Below, in pieces: positions 63,639 through 64,000 of a stretch of DNA of 64,000 nucleotides. Location of the stretch: contig NZ_JAFIBW010000001.1 in NCBI RefSeq assembly GCF_017833295.1, positions 1,426,001-1,490,000 on the forward strand, given 5' to 3'. The position numbers and the translations under genes were made by a program. Each line of letters begins with the position of its first letter. Position 1 is the stretch's first letter. The DNA comes from Methylobacterium sp. PvR107. GTDB taxonomy: Bacteria > Pseudomonadota > Alphaproteobacteria > Rhizobiales > Beijerinckiaceae. The notes beneath the pieces were generated by a model. It worked only from the letters and a program-made list of their open reading frames with translations. It had not been told where the DNA came from and did not search any database.

Positions 63639-64000
63639 TCAGAAGAACCGCTCCTTGATGACGATCGTGTCGCCCGGGCGGACCGGGTAGGTCATCGGCA
63701 CGATGCCGGAGGCGAGGTTTCCGCTCGTATCGCGGGTCAGGACGGCGTAGTCCCTGGCCGCCCGCGGCCCGAAACCCGCTGCGATCGCGACCGCGGTCTC
63801 CACGGTCATGCCGTTCACGAACGGGTATTGGCCGGAGGTGGTCACCTCCCCGAGGATGTAGAACGGCCGGTAGCCGTCGACCTCCACGGTCACGTGCGGC
63901 TCCCTGACGAAGCCGGAGGCCAGCTTGGCCTCGATCGCCTTCGCGGCCTGACCGGTTGTCTGTCCGCCGACCTGAACGGTGCCGATCAGCGGCATCGCGA
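63639..64000 (-). CDS. Wza-type polysaccharide export protein (partial)
   Basis: Only the last 120 residues are seen; the 5' part lies beyond the right edge. PLIGTVQVGGQTTGQAAKAI, EAKLASGFVREPHVTVEVDG, FYILGEVTTSGQYPFVNGMT and the SLBB-like YPVRPGDTIVIKERFF end match the outer-membrane polysaccharide export (Wza/GumB) family. A capsule or exopolysaccharide locus probably continues to the right. Confidence 0.85.
   Translation of the reverse strand, partial: AMPLIGTVQVGGQTTGQAAKAIEAKLASGFVREPHVTVEVDGYRPFYILGEVTTSGQYPFVNGMTVETAVAIAAGFGPRAARDYAVLTRDTSGNLASGIVPMTYPVRPGDTIVIKERFF

Overview
The window is high-GC DNA (by eye roughly two thirds G+C or more) with dense, often overlapping genes, ATG/GTG/TTG starts and GGAG-type ribosome binding sites. 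Gene content (gyrB, a Rhodobacter-type PmtA-like methyltransferase, an HWE-like kinase, DUF3750, DUF2778, DUF302 and DUF2254 proteins, an MdcB-like synthase, a Wza-type export protein) points to an alphaproteobacterium of the Rhizobiales, most likely a Methylobacterium relative. That is an inference from gene content; no rRNA or tRNA gene was seen.

Region 1-7,083 is a selenium locus and the most interesting part. It holds a selenoneine-type set: SelD-like selenophosphate synthetase (senC), an EgtB-like Se-C bond forming enzyme (senA) and a GT-B selenosugar synthase (senB). Packed with senC in one operon are a radical SAM protein with a Cys-rich C-terminus, a HAD phosphatase-like protein and a nucleoside phosphorylase-like protein. 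A divergent PhnD-like periplasmic binding protein, probably for a selenium or phosphorus oxyanion, lies beside it. No selenocysteine-insertion gene (selA, selB) is visible.

Region 7,084-31,300 is accessory and worn. It has gene debris (SDR, GlxA/AraC, HD hydrolase, ketopantoate reductase and three DUF302 pieces) between intact regulator/enzyme pairs. These include LysR with a secreted protein; SDR/TetR with a clear double operator; an RND pump with its TetR regulator; and a ketosynthase - hotdog thioesterase - thiolase run. The pump and the thioesterase share a promoter/operator design. A deletion joint at about 27,185 removed the 3' ends of two convergent genes, and one of them also carries an in-frame stop.

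Region 31,300-50,900 has a sulfonate-type operon (two flavin monooxygenases, a binding protein, a cupin), a large CoA-transferase with a lone MdcB-like synthase, cell-wall enzymes (DUF2778, lytic transglycosylase), an overlapping methyltransferase/transglutaminase-like pair, a possible lipid head-group neighbourhood (PmtA-like, Mpo1-like, membrane-tethered class-III aminotransferase, phosphatidylserine decarboxylase-like) and a chemoreceptor missing three residues at its signalling tip.

Region 50,900-64,000 is core genome: gyrB with a strong terminator hairpin, a GH13 / small protein / MBL / aldo-keto reductase series on the minus strand, a class A penicillin-binding protein, several small envelope proteins and the 3' part of a polysaccharide export gene cut by the window edge.
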